Below, one piece after another: positions 6,067 through 6,245 of a stretch of DNA of 6,245 bases. Under the pieces are notes generated by a model. The model saw only the letters and a program-made list of their open reading frames with translations, was not told the DNA's origin and did no database searches. Source of the DNA: Brevundimonas sp. UBA5866 (GTDB lineage: Bacteria; Pseudomonadota; Alphaproteobacteria; Caulobacterales; Caulobacteraceae). Position numbers and translations under genes: made by a program. Where the stretch lies: assembly GCF_002432125.1 (NCBI RefSeq), contig NZ_DJFS01000060.1, positions 1 to 6,245 of the forward strand, in the 5' to 3' direction. Every line of letters starts with the position of its first letter. Position 1 is the stretch's first letter.

Positions 6067-6245
6067 ATGGGTTGGGCAAAACTGAAATCCACACTGGCTG
6101 CGGGTAGCTTGCTGACCCTGTTGGTCCTGCCTCTGGCCGCCTGCGGTGGTGGCGGAGGCATCCGGGGTGGCAGCATCATACCCCCGACGCCGACAACGCC
6201 GCCGCCTCCGCCTCCGCCTCCGCCGCCTCCTCCTCCACCCCCGCC
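6067..6245 (+). CDS. Lipoprotein with Gly-rich then polyproline N-terminus (runs off right edge)
   Basis: The 59 complete codons visible start at ATG 6067, with a strong ribosome site GGAAGGGG at 6051-6058 and an 8-nt spacer. Residues 1-25 are a type II signal peptide: MGWAKLK, a hydrophobic LLTLLVLPL core and the lipobox LAA|C with C26 as the lipidated residue. After it come GGGGG (27-31), IRGGSII, a short TPTT region and 15 prolines to the edge. It should be secreted by Sec, lipidated, and anchored in a membrane, with the Gly/Pro stretch as a flexible spacer. A lipobox followed by a glycine run and a Thr/Pro-rich spacer is a start I associate with S8-family autotransporter serine proteases of sphingomonads and relatives, so that is the leading guess for the unseen part; nothing here proves it. 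The terminator at 5931-5967 separates it from dapD. Confidence 0.8.
   Translation, partial: MGWAKLKSTLAAGSLLTLLVLPLAACGGGGGIRGGSIIPPTPTTPPPPPPPPPPPPPPP
6199..6245 (+). repeat. Proline-codon tract at the right edge
   Basis: Fifteen successive proline codons from 6199, mostly alternating CCG and CCT early on (a CCGCCT-like hexamer), then CCT/CCA/CCC. Unlike the left-edge tract it uses mixed codons, so it is less slippage-prone. The length past the window is unknown. Confidence 0.9.

Noticed and set aside
5910..6179. 89-codon minus-strand frame opposite the lipoprotein start
   Set aside because: It crosses the terminator hairpin and its proline run mirrors the Gly-rich codons of the lipoprotein; no ribosome site.

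Overview
The window looks like chromosomal DNA from an alphaproteobacterium of the Caulobacterales. The moderate-to-high GC (clearly below the very high GC usual for Caulobacter) and the protein style point to Asticcacaulis or a close relative. This is inferred from protein character and gene order, with no database search.

Left part (minus strand): positions 1-759 hold the start of an outer-membrane beta-barrel protein with a signal peptide. It runs off the left edge inside a polyproline hinge, as in OmpA-family porins. A 229-bp leader/intergenic region (760-988) contains several small inverted repeats. Next comes a large minus-strand gene (989-3187) encoding a two-domain enzyme: an N-terminal mannose-1-phosphate guanylyltransferase fused to a C-terminal AGE-fold sugar epimerase/isomerase, probably a phosphomannose isomerase. 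It would supply GDP-mannose for surface polysaccharides.

Right part (plus strand): a divergent spacer (3188-3373) with inverted and direct repeats separates that gene from a compact three-gene operon: argB (N-acetylglutamate kinase, arginine synthesis), a HAD-family phosphatase of the pyrimidine 5'-nucleotidase type, and dapD (tetrahydrodipicolinate N-succinyltransferase, diaminopimelate/lysine synthesis). Both junctions are 4-nt stop/start overlaps (GTGA, ATGA). The operon closes with a strong intrinsic terminator at 5931-5967. After it, a lipoprotein gene starts at 6067 with lipobox, glycine run and proline run, and leaves the window at the right edge.

Most of the window is ordinary metabolism: GDP-mannose for the envelope surface, DAP for peptidoglycan, and arginine. 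The points worth a second look are the GMP-AGE fusion (the AlgA/ManC bifunctional logic built with an unrelated isomerase domain), the phosphatase embedded between two amino-acid genes, the repeat-rich divergent spacer, and the fact that both window ends fall inside proline-codon repeats. I see no CRISPR array, tRNA, rRNA, insertion sequence or defence system.
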